Part shown: positions 1 to 7,981 of the stretch, one piece after another
How the letters are laid out: every line of letters starts with the position of its first letter
Numbering within the stretch: position 1 is the stretch's first letter
Origin: a virus
Virus record (IMG/VR): IMGVR_UViG_3300047274_000088
Coordinates: 1 to 27,684 of that record
Strand: one strand, 5' to 3'
Length of the DNA stretch: 27,684 nt
Program-made: the position numbers and the translations under genes
Notes under the pieces: generated by a model
Told to the model about the DNA's origin: nothing
Databases searched by the model: none
Seen by the model: only the letters and a program-made list of their open reading frames with translations

Positions 1-1366
1 ACTTAGTATTTGAAATGTAATCATCTGTATATCCTAAATTCTTTAACGAAAATCCTATCTGTCCAGGCAAGCCTAGTCTATCACTATTTTGTGCCGTTGT
101 ATTAAACTCGTTTGCTAACTCGGTTGCAATCGTATTGTCTAAATGTTGGTTTTTCCAATTGATTTTGGGATTAGTATGATCCGTATTGATTTCGGTATAA
201 CCGTAATCTTTAAAATTTTTACCCAATTCGCTGTTGAAGGGTACTGCTTCATTTTTATATAGGCTTAACCCATGAAATATAAACGTATGTAACGGGATAC
301 TACTATCCATTAGTTGATTAAAAGTATGGCGCATGGAGTCTATTGGTTCTTCCGGTAATCCTAATATAAAACTCCCGTGCATTGTTACTTGATTACCATA
401 TCGTTTACGTATTTGTTTTATAGTATTGATTTGTTTTTCCCTATCAAATCCTTTACCAATTATAAGTCCAGTACGTTTATTAAGTGTCTCTATACCAAAA
501 TAAATCCCACGCAAGCCAATCTCATATAACTTATCAATCAATTCATTGTTCTGTGCGATTAAATCTAACCGTGTATAGGCCCAAAACTTGGGTTGAAAGG
601 TCAATCGTTTGATCGTGTTGTGTAATATATTTAATTTATATGTACTATCATTGAATGTATCATCAAGTATATAAAAATTAGATACACCAAACTTGTCATA
701 GCTTGATTGCATTTCTTCATATAAGATATCACTGTGTCTAATAAAATCTAAGTTCTGTTTTCCATTCAATGGATAACTACAAAACTTACATTTAAAAATA
801 CATCCACGTGCTATCTCTAATGGTAATACCTTATCATTTGTTCTGTTATCAACAATTGTAATACCATATAAATTTTTATAGCTATTGACTAGTGGTATGT
901 TATTTTTTAAATGATTGGCAATAGATAGAATACTGACTTCTCCGTATCCAATCACACTATAATCTATGTTCTTATCATTTAAGTTAGCGTGTGCCTTTGT
1001 ACCGCCTACTATAATTTTACAATTATAATGTCTGGACTTAATGTGTGTGATAACTTGATTCTCAAAGTCAATACCTTGTGGCATCACACCTGATAGTATT
1101 GAACTATATGTCAGTGACCCGTCACTATTAACAGAGTTTAATGTGCTGTTAAAAAAGGTCGTACTGAATCCTACAAATAGCGTATTGATTGATACTGATT
1201 TATCAATAACCTGTTTAATTTCGTCTAAAGTAAATGCATGTAGGTGATCTATAACTAAACAAGAGTATCCTTGTTGTCGTAGAGTATTAGCAATCTTATA
1301 TGCCCCGATTGCTTTATAGATAGTTACTGTATCTGTTACGTCAGTAAAAATTACTGCATCATACAT
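1..1366 (-). CDS. B12-binding-type radical SAM protein (C-terminus cut by window edge)
   Basis: An open frame of 455 codons reads without a stop from an ATG at 1366 to the left window edge, so the C-terminus is missing. The N-terminal ~180 residues have the alternating strand-helix pattern of a B12-binding (Rossmann-like) domain (strand ...CKIIVGG near 116-122), but I do not see the cobalamin-ligand motif DxHxxG. The radical SAM core starts at GCIFKCKFC, whose C189, C193 and C196 form the CxxxCxxC that binds the 4Fe-4S cluster. The sequence GLRGIYFGIET further on fits the barrel. Such enzymes do methylations, methylthiolations or rearrangements; the substrate here is unknown. The start codon overlaps the stop of the upstream gene (TAATG), showing translational coupling. 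The family call is firm; any specific reaction would be a guess. Confidence 0.85.
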   Translation of the reverse strand, partial: MYDAVIFTDVTDTVTIYKAIGAYKIANTLRQQGYSCLVIDHLHAFTLDEIKQVIDKSVSINTLFVGFSTTFFNSTLNSVNSDGSLTYSSILSGVMPQGIDFENQVITHIKSRHYNCKIIVGGTKAHANLNDKNIDYSVIGYGEVSILSIANHLKNNIPLVNSYKNLYGITIVDNRTNDKVLPLEIARGCIFKCKFCSYPLNGKQNLDFIRHSDILYEEMQSSYDKFGVSNFYILDDTFNDSTYKLNILHNTIKRLTFQPKFWAYTRLDLIAQNNELIDKLYEIGLRGIYFGIETLNKRTGLIIGKGFDREKQINTIKQIRKRYGNQVTMHGSFILGLPEEPIDSMRHTFNQLMDSSIPLHTFIFHGLSLYKNEAVPFNSELGKNFKDYGYTEINTDHTNPKINWKNQHLDNTIATELANEFNTTAQNSDRLGLPGQIGFSLKNLGYTDDYISNTK

Positions 1367-1635
1367 TATTTCTTTTTCTTAGGTTCTTCATCAAAATTTA
1401 CTAATCGTGACACACCTTTGTGTTTAGTAAACAAGTGGTCAGTATACTTACCGTCAATCTTTAATGGTAAATCTAAATGAATATGTAGTATAGGTCCTAT
1501 TTGGTCACTGATAACAGTGTCATTGCCGACACTTCCAATCCAACGAATCTTTCCATGCATACCGGTAACTCTAGCCATAAACTCATATTTAGGTTTGTAA
1601 CGATTCTTTTCAAAGTATTCAGCGAGACTTGCCAT
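1366..1635 (-). CDS. Small conserved-type phage protein, unknown function
   Basis: 89 residues, soluble, no membrane segment, ending in a lysine run (EEPKKKK). I chose the ATG at 1635 (MASLAEYFEKNR) rather than the in-frame TTG at 1662, because ATG is the usual start here and a GGGG purine stretch lies just upstream. It overlaps the end of the gene before it by 17 bp and its stop overlaps the start of the radical SAM gene. The sequence resembles small uncharacterised proteins I recall from marine T4-like phages, but I cannot assign a function. Confidence 0.7.
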   Translation of the reverse strand: MASLAEYFEKNRYKPKYEFMARVTGMHGKIRWIGSVGNDTVISDQIGPILHIHLDLPLKIDGKYTDHLFTKHKGVSRLVNFDEEPKKKK

Positions 1636-1915
1636 TCTTTTGCCCCAAGTAAAACATACCAACTTTTACCATTGCTTCAGCATGGTCCGTATCTTTAGGA
1701 AGAATGACACTATTACCTTCTTGTAAATCTTTATATTGTTCTACAAATGGTTTAATACTATGTTCATAGATTTGACTCATTGTTAGATATAATCCATTAC
1801 GCTCATCAGGTGTCATGCCTGCAGTCCAAGGAGGATCATTTGGATCCTTGTCTAATCCATAATCGTGCCGATATGTATAGCACATATCAGTGATAATTTC
1901 TTCACGGGTTTTCAT
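1619..1915 (-). CDS. Small phage protein, unknown function
   Basis: 98 residues, mostly helical and acidic at the N-terminus (MKTREEIITDMCYTYRHDYG), with a short proline-rich turn (NDPPWTAGMTPDER). There is no signal peptide, membrane segment or metal motif. Its ATG overlaps the stop of the radical SAM gene upstream by four bases (ATGA), so the two are probably cotranslated. Function unknown. Confidence 0.7.
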   Translation of the reverse strand: MKTREEIITDMCYTYRHDYGLDKDPNDPPWTAGMTPDERNGLYLTMSQIYEHSIKPFVEQYKDLQEGNSVILPKDTDHAEAMVKVGMFYLGQKNGKSR

Positions 1916-3051
1916 GGTAACTTTCCTAACACACTACATGTGTCTTTCAATAGATTATAAAATTCGGGTAATGACTCACTAAATCTTTGATTTCTGTGCT
2001 CATCAATAGTTATTATATACTGAAATGATTTTTCTAGCAAATTTTGGTTGTCCTCTCCAATCATATAGCTTAATATCTGTTGTGAGTGTGGATCAATCAA
2101 TTTGTTACTCAAGTACTCTTTTGTATTTTTGCTCAAAATGTTGACACTGTAATAATCTGGTCTAAACACCATACCTATAAAAGGTTTGGGAAGTTGCTCA
2201 TCTCTACACCATTGTAAAAAATCATCAACATAGAATATGTTAAATATGCTTAGTGTATGTGAAATACTTAATTGTAAATTAGTGTACTCTTTTTGTTTGT
2301 TTTGATATGATTTAATATTGTCATATACCTCTGACCAAACACCGGGCCATCTTGTATATTCATATACTTTGTGTGTGCCATCAATGCTCAATTGCATATC
2401 AATTTTTTTAAATTTATTCCATCTAGACCAGAATCTTTCATCCGGCATGATAGTGCAATTTGTAGTATAATGTATGGTTACGTTTTTAGCATTATGTTCA
2501 ATTAAATAATCTAAATATTCTAGGTGAGTTTCTATGCCTGTGACAAATGGTTCGCCACCGGGGACCTCAATCAATATTAGATTATCTGATATACTTTTGA
2601 TATTTTCAAGGAAGTTTTCTTCTGCATAATACCTATTGTGCGGCCATGATTTAGTTTCAGGAAACACCTCTTTTAGTTTTTGTTCTTCTGAAAGCCAACG
2701 ACTGCTTGCATAACTTCTGCAACTTCTACAAGCTAGATTACATATGTTGCCAAAAGGAACGCATAATGCTTTTATGTGACTTAGATCAGGAACTGTTTCT
2801 TCAAAAACGTATTTCCAATCACGTTGTCTTTTAGATTCAACATTTACAGATTCATCTTTCCAACATCTACTGCATCCAACTGGTTTCTTACCGTCAATAA
2901 AATCTTGTTTAAGTTGTGCTAATTCATCACTTGCTAAATAATCTTCCAGTGTGTTGGCAATAATATTGGAATATTTACAACATGGTCTAAAATCATGTTG
3001 CACTCCTATATCAATACCAACCCAGGGATAATAGCAAATATTGTCGTTCAT
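1912..3051 (-). CDS. Radical SAM protein, SPASM/twitch type
   Basis: 379 residues. The radical SAM core begins at NICNLACRSC, with C104, C108 and C111 in CxxxCxxC spacing, followed by a PGGEPF motif near 155 that helps bind SAM. An unusual N-terminal extension carries further cysteines: C6, the pair C24-C25 (RPCCKYSN), and C60/C63 (GCSRCW). These are reminiscent of the auxiliary cluster sites of SPASM and twitch domains, but they sit before the core rather than after it. Enzymes of this class often modify peptides or sugars. The gene overlaps both neighbours by four bases within a run of very small genes and lies two genes from a second radical SAM gene. The family is clear; the substrate is not. 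Confidence 0.85.
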   Translation of the reverse strand: MNDNICYYPWVGIDIGVQHDFRPCCKYSNIIANTLEDYLASDELAQLKQDFIDGKKPVGCSRCWKDESVNVESKRQRDWKYVFEETVPDLSHIKALCVPFGNICNLACRSCRSYASSRWLSEEQKLKEVFPETKSWPHNRYYAEENFLENIKSISDNLILIEVPGGEPFVTGIETHLEYLDYLIEHNAKNVTIHYTTNCTIMPDERFWSRWNKFKKIDMQLSIDGTHKVYEYTRWPGVWSEVYDNIKSYQNKQKEYTNLQLSISHTLSIFNIFYVDDFLQWCRDEQLPKPFIGMVFRPDYYSVNILSKNTKEYLSNKLIDPHSQQILSYMIGEDNQNLLEKSFQYIITIDEHRNQRFSESLPEFYNLLKDTCSVLGKLP

Positions 3052-3254
3052 ATGGTATTTAGTTGAAATTTTTTCAGATATTTTCTGGCTAATGAATAAT
3101 CTTCTACCACCGGCTCATCTAAGATTTTACGATATTCTATAATGATTTCCATAGCATAGGCTTTGTCTTCATCATCTAATGAGTTCCACCATACTAACAA
3201 TTCGTCTGGTGTTTTGTTTAAAATATATTGTAGATTGTTGTAATCTCTATTCAT
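3048..3254 (-). CDS. Small acidic protein, unknown function
   Basis: 68 residues, acidic and predicted helical (DDEDKAYAMEIIIEYRKIL). It overlaps both the preceding gene and the radical SAM gene after it by four bases (ATGA), the layout of a real cotranslated phage gene. No recognisable motif. Confidence 0.65.
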   Translation of the reverse strand: MNRDYNNLQYILNKTPDELLVWWNSLDDEDKAYAMEIIIEYRKILDEPVVEDYSLARKYLKKFQLNTI

Positions 3255-3532
3255 TTTAAGTTCTCCAATTCTTTTTTCAGTCTATTGTGAAAGCTATCTT
3301 CTCCGTCATCACCCGATATTAGCCAGTCAATACGCTGTGTATAGATATGTGCTTGGCGCAGGATCAATAAAGCCTTTTTAAATTCTTCAATTGTTTGAGG
3401 TGCGAAATGACAACCTTTTCTATCACCCCACTGATCTTTTTCTTCACTATCATTGTCAATGATAAGTTGTTCTACTTCATCGGCAATGTTACCAATTTCC
3501 CATTGCTTGTATTGGAAATGTCCGCCACTCAT
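3251..3532 (-). CDS. MSGGHF-type small phage protein, unknown function
   Basis: 93 residues beginning MSGGHFQYKQWEIGNIADE, a start that recurs in small uncharacterised phage proteins. The middle is acidic (DNDSEEKDQWGDRKG) and the C-terminal half is helical (ALLILRQAHIYTQRIDWL). No catalytic motif is visible. The start lies two bases downstream of the preceding gene's stop. Confidence 0.7.
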   Translation of the reverse strand: MSGGHFQYKQWEIGNIADEVEQLIIDNDSEEKDQWGDRKGCHFAPQTIEEFKKALLILRQAHIYTQRIDWLISGDDGEDSFHNRLKKELENLK

Positions 3533-3533
3533 A

Positions 3534-3761
3534 CTAATCTCCTAGTTTTTCCCAAACAAATTCTGATTCTTTCATATATGCTACAGGTTGTAACCAACCA
3601 TTTTTCACAGCTTCCATAATCATTGATTTATATTGTCCTGGACAGTCATTACTAATTTCAAAGGCAGCACGTGGCGCCATAAAAATTCCATTATCAATCT
3701 GAAAGTCAGGATCATCCTTTCGTATTGTTTTAATAGTTTTGTCAGGTGTTGTGAAGGTCAT
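3534..3761 (-). CDS. Small phage protein, unknown function
   Basis: 75 residues. A conserved-looking centre (GIFMAPRAAFEISNDCPGQY) is followed by a helix and a WLQPVAY strand. It resembles proteins I recall as uncharacterised in cyanophage-type genomes. Its ATG overlaps the upstream gene's stop by four bases. Confidence 0.65.
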   Translation of the reverse strand: MTFTTPDKTIKTIRKDDPDFQIDNGIFMAPRAAFEISNDCPGQYKSMIMEAVKNGWLQPVAYMKESEFVWEKLGD

Positions 3762-4090
3762 TCACTATACTCCAAAGTAATATAATCTGTATCTTCCGGC
3801 ATAACTTCAATCGTAAGTTCTTCACTTTTGTTTATAAAGTTATTTAACACACTTTGTCCATAGCCTGAAGTTCCGTAACTATTGATATGACAACGATATA
3901 CTGATCCACTAGATCCGATAAATTCATAGAAGTTATTAACTAAATTTACTTTGGTAATACCTGAATTCATTTGCCAGGAATCACTACCGATGTATCCTCC
4001 ATACCAACAAGCGAATACTCGGTAATGTGTTTCGTTAGATTGGTTAGTAATCTTAATTACTACCCATTTATCTGGAGTATTGACACTCAT
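3758..4090 (-). CDS. Protein of unknown function, beta-rich
   Basis: 110 residues, rich in Gly, Ser, Tyr and Asn with alternating hydrophobic residues (HYRVFACWYGGYIGSDSW), suggesting a beta-sandwich or barrel. No signal peptide or membrane segment. It overlaps both neighbours by four bases. Function not recognised. Confidence 0.65.
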   Translation of the reverse strand: MSVNTPDKWVVIKITNQSNETHYRVFACWYGGYIGSDSWQMNSGITKVNLVNNFYEFIGSSGSVYRCHINSYGTSGYGQSVLNNFINKSEELTIEVMPEDTDYITLEYSE

Positions 4091-4404
4091 TTTTCTTGGT
4101 CAGATAATGTTGTAAAAAAGTTTTTAACTTTTGTGTCAGCATCCCAAGATACGGTATAGTCGTTGTCTTTATCACACAATGACAATGCCTCATCATACGT
4201 AACTACACGATGGCTGACAATCTGTTCACCAAGATATTCTTGGCTAAATTCCTTTGCCGCTTGCATTGTTACTGTATCCAACGCCCATAATGTTTTGTCA
4301 TTATTATAGTCATCAGTACCTACAGGCACTTCGACCATATACCGTTGACGGAATGTACTAACACACTCTACAAGAACCCATTGTGTTTCTTCTTTGTTGC
4401 TCAT
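4087..4404 (-). CDS. Protein of unknown function
   Basis: 105 residues, acidic. An N-terminal strand (QWVLVECVSTFRQRYMVEVP) is followed by helical segments. It overlaps the nuclease gene upstream and the next small gene by four bases each, so all are in one transcript. No motif recognised. Confidence 0.65.
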   Translation of the reverse strand: MSNKEETQWVLVECVSTFRQRYMVEVPVGTDDYNNDKTLWALDTVTMQAAKEFSQEYLGEQIVSHRVVTYDEALSLCDKDNDYTVSWDADTKVKNFFTTLSDQEK

Positions 4405-5399
4405 ACTAAATTACCTTTGTAGGGACTGTTCAACCACTTGCTGTAGATTTCAGCTTGGTCACTAATTTTAGTCAACTCATACTTACCGCAAAATTTCATA
4501 AAGTGTATGCCGACCTGAGGTGTTGTATCTACCCGAACACTCTCTTTAATTCGTGAGTCAACCAAATCTTTGATTTCTTGAGGTTGTGCAGTCAAATCAA
4601 TCAATACACGATTTCTTTCGTAATCATCTTTTACACGATGTTCAACTTCATTATGGTCTACCCAACGTTGCAACATCATATTATTCCAATTAAAGCCTTG
4701 CTTGTGCCTATCAGCATAAGCCTCAGTCAATCCAACTTTGTTCTTAGTACCTTTCTCACGTACCCCGGGATAAGCACTGAACACATTGTCACTACTATCA
4801 CCACGCATGCACTTCATAAAAAGATGCCACTGCGGGTCACCTAGTAGTTTGGGTTCTTTAGTTTTCTTGTCTACAACTAATCTACCCTTTTCATCATGGT
4901 ATCCTTCGAGGGTAATGAATTGATTTGTGATACCGTTGTATTGGTGCACATTGTCACTAATAAGTTGAATGTAATCAGTATCAGAACTAATAATGTAATG
5001 CGTGTCATTTGGATGTAAGTGAACGAAACGGGCAATCATATCATCAGCTTCAGCCCGTTCGTGCCTGAGTACTGATACGTTTGTTTTTTCTTTTAGAAAC
5101 GTAGTGAACTTTTCATACGTATCCCAGAACATTTCATTTTCTTCTTTTTCAGCTTCAGTCTGTGATAGTGCATCTACTACACGATTTTTCTTGTAGGGCT
5201 CATAATGATCCTTACGCCAGCTACGGCCTTCTAAGCAGAACACTACGTGATCAGCTCCAAACTTGCGTACAACTTGATTGACTGATGCAAGTGTAAGATG
5301 TAGTGCCATTCCAATCTTCTCCCAAGTATCACTATTGCGTGAAGCAATGTGTCGTGCCCGAAAGAATGTATTTGCAGTGTCAATTAAAATGTATTTCAT
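4401..5399 (-). CDS. rnh: 5'-3' exonuclease / RNase H, T4 Rnh (FEN) type
   Basis: 332 residues from the chosen start. Flap-endonuclease family signatures run in order: ILIDTANTFFRAR with the metal aspartate D7, the arch-like segment LEGRSWRKDHYEPYKK near 56-71, AEADDMIARF with E117, D119 and D120, SSDTDYIQL with D140 and D142, and CMRGDSSDN with D201 and D204 before the helix-hairpin region PGVREKGTK. In T4 this enzyme removes RNA primers and short flaps from lagging-strand fragments with polymerase and clamp, both encoded in this window. I prefer the ATG at 5399, because GGAAT lies just before it and the protein then opens directly with the first core strand. The in-frame ATG at 5426 lies deeper in the upstream gene and lacks a purine-rich site. 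A bacterial pol I-type 5' exonuclease is the alternative assignment. Confidence 0.85.
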   Translation of the reverse strand: MKYILIDTANTFFRARHIASRNSDTWEKIGMALHLTLASVNQVVRKFGADHVVFCLEGRSWRKDHYEPYKKNRVVDALSQTEAEKEENEMFWDTYEKFTTFLKEKTNVSVLRHERAEADDMIARFVHLHPNDTHYIISSDTDYIQLISDNVHQYNGITNQFITLEGYHDEKGRLVVDKKTKEPKLLGDPQWHLFMKCMRGDSSDNVFSAYPGVREKGTKNKVGLTEAYADRHKQGFNWNNMMLQRWVDHNEVEHRVKDDYERNRVLIDLTAQPQEIKDLVDSRIKESVRVDTTPQVGIHFMKFCGKYELTKISDQAEIYSKWLNSPYKGNLV

Positions 5400-5925
5400 T
5401 TGATTCCAATAAGTATTGATAATCATCAGTATACACTACTTCTGAATTAATGTCAACTATAGGATTAGTTACTTCTTGAAAAGAACATTGATATTTGTCC
5501 CAAGCCTCACCCATAGGATAGAAATTCTTAAAAGTAATTTTGATAGGGTGTGGACTTTTTCTATAATATGATGGTGGAATAACCATAAAATATAGTTTCC
5601 TATTTTTGTCACCGGGTCCAACCATACATACACGTAAATGTCCGGTTTTATTTTCTACATTACCAATAGTAGCTTGAAATACACCACTCGTATATCTAAC
5701 TGCGGTAGCAAATTTAGCATCAGTACCATCAGCAAAATCCTTATACCAAGCGTTAGCTTTTAGTCGTTTGGTAAAAGGCATATGTTTTTCAAGGACCTTT
5801 TCCCAAAACATTCCTTTATTGTTGTCGGTCTCAAGTATCCTTTTTAATTCGTGTTCTTTAATAATAGTGTGTTGATCCTCATATAGATTATCAACTAATT
5901 GGTGTAGAAATTTTGGTTCAAACAT
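5380..5925 (-). CDS. Protein of unknown function (nuclease-like fold possible)
   Basis: 181 residues. The N-terminal ~60 are helical and charged. The middle looks like a beta-rich core: a TDAKFATAV strand, QATIGNVENKTGHLRVCMV, then KLYFMVIPPSYYR. An Asp followed by an E-x-K (ENK) in that order is loosely compatible with a PD-(D/E)xK nuclease, but this rests on three residues and is weak. It sits between the RNase H-type gene (20 bp overlap) and a small T4-like gene (TAATG overlap). Function unknown. Confidence 0.6.
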   Translation of the reverse strand: MFEPKFLHQLVDNLYEDQHTIIKEHELKRILETDNNKGMFWEKVLEKHMPFTKRLKANAWYKDFADGTDAKFATAVRYTSGVFQATIGNVENKTGHLRVCMVGPGDKNRKLYFMVIPPSYYRKSPHPIKITFKNFYPMGEAWDKYQCSFQEVTNPIVDINSEVVYTDDYQYLLESNEIHFN

Positions 5926-6335
5926 TAACTTACCTCTGTACGGCCATCACCTAAGTTTTTAGTACGGACCACTCGTAAATCACGGTTTGTAGGATCAGCT
6001 TGTTGTTGTTCATATACTTCTAATGCGATATTTCTACAAACAGTTTGGAACCAACGATCCACCAGTATATCATCTGTATCACTATCTTTTTGTTTGTAAC
6101 CTGCACGAATTAAATTTAGAATAAACTTATCATTCCAATCTAATTCAAATGCACCGTTATTAACATCATTGGGGTCAAGCTCCATACTTAGAATGTTAAC
6201 GTATGGCTCCCCAGCCGCCGTTGCTTTCTCTTTAGCAGTAAGTTCGGGTACAACTTTCTTTTCTTTAACCTTCTTAGGTGCAGGCTCAGATTTAACTTCT
6301 GGCTTCTTAAATAAATTCTTTAATTTTTCAAACAT
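5925..6335 (-). CDS. Small T4-like phage protein, unknown function
   Basis: 136 residues. A short amphipathic N-terminus (MFEKLKNLFKK) leads into a Lys/Pro/Glu-rich linker (residues ~13-32) and a compact domain containing AGEPYVNILSMELD, ELDWNDKFI and a final RVVRTKNLGDGRTEV strand. This layout matches a conserved uncharacterised protein I recall from T4-like cyanophages. The ATG has an AGAGAG site within the end of the UV endonuclease gene, which it overlaps by 16 bp. Confidence 0.7.
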   Translation of the reverse strand: MFEKLKNLFKKPEVKSEPAPKKVKEKKVVPELTAKEKATAAGEPYVNILSMELDPNDVNNGAFELDWNDKFILNLIRAGYKQKDSDTDDILVDRWFQTVCRNIALEVYEQQQADPTNRDLRVVRTKNLGDGRTEVS

Positions 6336-7348
6336 TTGTATCTCTCTAATAATTTAAAGCTGGCAAGATTCTTTGCCTTTGATTCACACATCATATCAAA
6401 ACTATCAATGAATGTCAATGCCCAATCGTTCACCGCTTCGTTCCAATAGTAATCACTATGTGCTCGAAGTTTCTGTTTACTGTACCCTGCTTCAATCAAC
6501 GCATCATGGGCGGGACGTTCGTGTCGGGAGTGTTCAACAAGACAATCTTCCCTACTGACAGAATAGTGTAAAGTAGGGCGAACACCACGCCAACTGTCAA
6601 TGACCCTCTTAACACGGTCATCAGTAGGTTCGATATATTCTCCTTCACGTATCCAGTGATGGTGTATGTCCATGACCGTAGGTACGAGGTCAGATAATGA
6701 TAAGCAGTCAGTAAGTCCATGTGTGTATTCCTCATTTTCTAGTGTTAGTGTGTTTCTCGCTTCTGGCGATAATCTATTGTATACATCTCTAATGCCTTGT
6801 GGGCCTCTACGTCCTGAAATGTGTACGTTTACTTTGAAGTCTTGAAAACTTTTGCCATAGCCTAACCAACGAACCATGTCACAATGATATTCAAATTCTT
6901 CAATACTCTTATTTACTACCTCGTCACGGTCGCTTGCTAAAACTACGAATTGGTCAGGGTGAAAGCTAAGACGAACATCATTAGCACGTGCTGTTTCACC
7001 AATGGGTGCCATCCAACGTTCTAAGCTATTCTGTACATCTGTACTATGCCAAAAGTCTTTGTACTCATCCATAGTATAAAAACTAAACATATCACTAGTC
7101 AAGCGAACCATACGTAGTTCGGGTTCTAGTGTAGCAACACGTTTAACAAGTGCGTGAGTATTCATAATATTGCGTTTAGCAACATCCATAATCTTTTCTT
7201 CTACGACACTACGACTATTACGCTTTGCCCACGCTTGTGTAGTGCCACCTGTGTTAAGACCTTCGGCTGAAACAATCTCACCTTTGTGATTGATTTCTGC
7301 CCATTTACAAGCGAAACCGATACGCTTGATTGACTGATTTGTGTGCAT
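6320..7348 (-). CDS. uvsE: UV damage endonuclease (UvdE/UvsE family)
   Basis: 342 residues, close to the family's usual length. It has a TIM-barrel organisation with metal-ligand motifs in order: LSFHPDQFVVLAS (130-138), FKVNVHISG (171-179), LTLENEEY (201-208) and MDIHHHW (226-232). UvdE nicks DNA 5' of pyrimidine dimers and other lesions without a glycosylase, starting an alternative excision repair. For an aquatic phage this plausibly repairs sunlight damage after infection. It is the first gene of its minus-strand run and has a good sigma70-type promoter at 7379-7407. Catalytic residues look complete. Confidence 0.9.
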   Translation of the reverse strand: MHTNQSIKRIGFACKWAEINHKGEIVSAEGLNTGGTTQAWAKRNSRSVVEEKIMDVAKRNIMNTHALVKRVATLEPELRMVRLTSDMFSFYTMDEYKDFWHSTDVQNSLERWMAPIGETARANDVRLSFHPDQFVVLASDRDEVVNKSIEEFEYHCDMVRWLGYGKSFQDFKVNVHISGRRGPQGIRDVYNRLSPEARNTLTLENEEYTHGLTDCLSLSDLVPTVMDIHHHWIREGEYIEPTDDRVKRVIDSWRGVRPTLHYSVSREDCLVEHSRHERPAHDALIEAGYSKQKLRAHSDYYWNEAVNDWALTFIDSFDMMCESKAKNLASFKLLERYKCLKN

Positions 7349-7362
7349 AGATAGACCAAAAT

Positions 7363-7370
7363 GATAAATA
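7363..7370 (+). promoter_or_regulatory. T4-type late promoter box for the plus-strand pair
   Basis: GATAAATA matches seven of eight bases of the T4 late consensus TATAAATA. It lies about 55 bp upstream of the first plus-strand gene, in the right orientation. Late expression would fit gene products that carry capsid-targeting peptides. There is no compensating -35 box in this direction, as expected for gp55-type late promoters. Confidence 0.5.
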
Positions 7371-7378
7371 ATAGATGT

Positions 7379-7407
7379 AGTGTAGCATACCTACGCAATA
7401 AAGTCAA
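7379..7407 (-). promoter_or_regulatory. Sigma70-type promoter for the UvdE operon
   Basis: On the minus strand TTGACT (-35) and TACACT (-10) are separated by exactly 17 bp, with a TG one base before the -10 box (extended -10). The predicted start is about 25 bp before the UvdE ATG. Both hexamers are identical to those of the promoter before the dsbA-like gene at 27023-27051. Confidence 0.75.
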
Positions 7408-7425
7408 CTATTTACGGATACCACT

Positions 7426-7980
7426 ATGAAAATTACTGAAGTACTAACAGAATCAAGCAAGATTTGTCCACAATGTGGAATGAGAGGTTGCACTTGCAAA
7501 CCTGGAACTTGTAAATGCAAACCGAAGCCCGGTTACCCAAAGAATATTGATGAAGCCGCAAACCCAGCACAACAAGCCGCTATTGCTATTAGTATGAAAA
7601 AGGCTGGTAAGAAGCCAAAAGATATACAAGAAGAAGATTTAGATGAGGATTGGCAAAAGGTCAACAAAAAAGACAAGACTGACGGTATGAGTAAAAAGGC
7701 CGTTAGTGCTTATCGTAGAGAGAATCCAGGATCTAAACTAAAGACTGCTGTTACTACTAAGCCTTCAAAACTAAAGAAGGGTAGTAAAGCCGCTAAACGC
7801 CGTAAGTCATTCTGTGCCAGAATGAGTGGAATGAAGAAGGCTCACGCAAGTGCTAAGACTAAACGAGATCCGGATAGCCCAATCAACAAAGCACTACGCA
7901 GATGGAATTGTGAAAGTGTACAACAGATGGAAAAATTGGTAATGATTGCTGAACAGAAAATCAGAAACCTTAAGAAATAA
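7426..7980 (+). CDS. Basic Cys-rich DUF6321-like protein with putative capsid-targeting peptide
   Basis: 184 residues, strongly basic. The first nine residues, MKITEVLTE, followed by Ser, resemble the T4 internal-protein targeting peptide (MKTYQEFIAE) cut by the gp21 prohead protease after (L/I)xE. Next comes a cysteine knuckle with C14, C17, C22, C24, C29 and C31 (CPQC...CTC...CKC), which could hold zinc. The C-terminal half contains SAYRRENPGSKLKTAVTTKP and KRRKSFCARMSGMKK, the hallmark of the DUF6321 family as I remember it. It is the first of only two plus-strand genes. The likely product is a DNA-associated protein packed into the head. The family and packaging role are inferred from motifs; the biochemical function is unknown. 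Confidence 0.75.
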   Translation: MKITEVLTESSKICPQCGMRGCTCKPGTCKCKPKPGYPKNIDEAANPAQQAAIAISMKKAGKKPKDIQEEDLDEDWQKVNKKDKTDGMSKKAVSAYRRENPGSKLKTAVTTKPSKLKKGSKAAKRRKSFCARMSGMKKAHASAKTKRDPDSPINKALRRWNCESVQQMEKLVMIAEQKIRNLKK

Positions 7981-7981
7981 C

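Noticed and set aside
4401-5925. Restriction-type nuclease assignment for the 5380-5925 gene
   Set aside because: Only a loose D...ExK pattern is visible; kept as unknown function.
7946-7981. TTG start extending the metalloprotease by 12 codons
   Set aside because: It would put a basic stretch before the capsid-targeting-like peptide and has no ribosome site; the GTG at 7982 gives the expected N-terminus.
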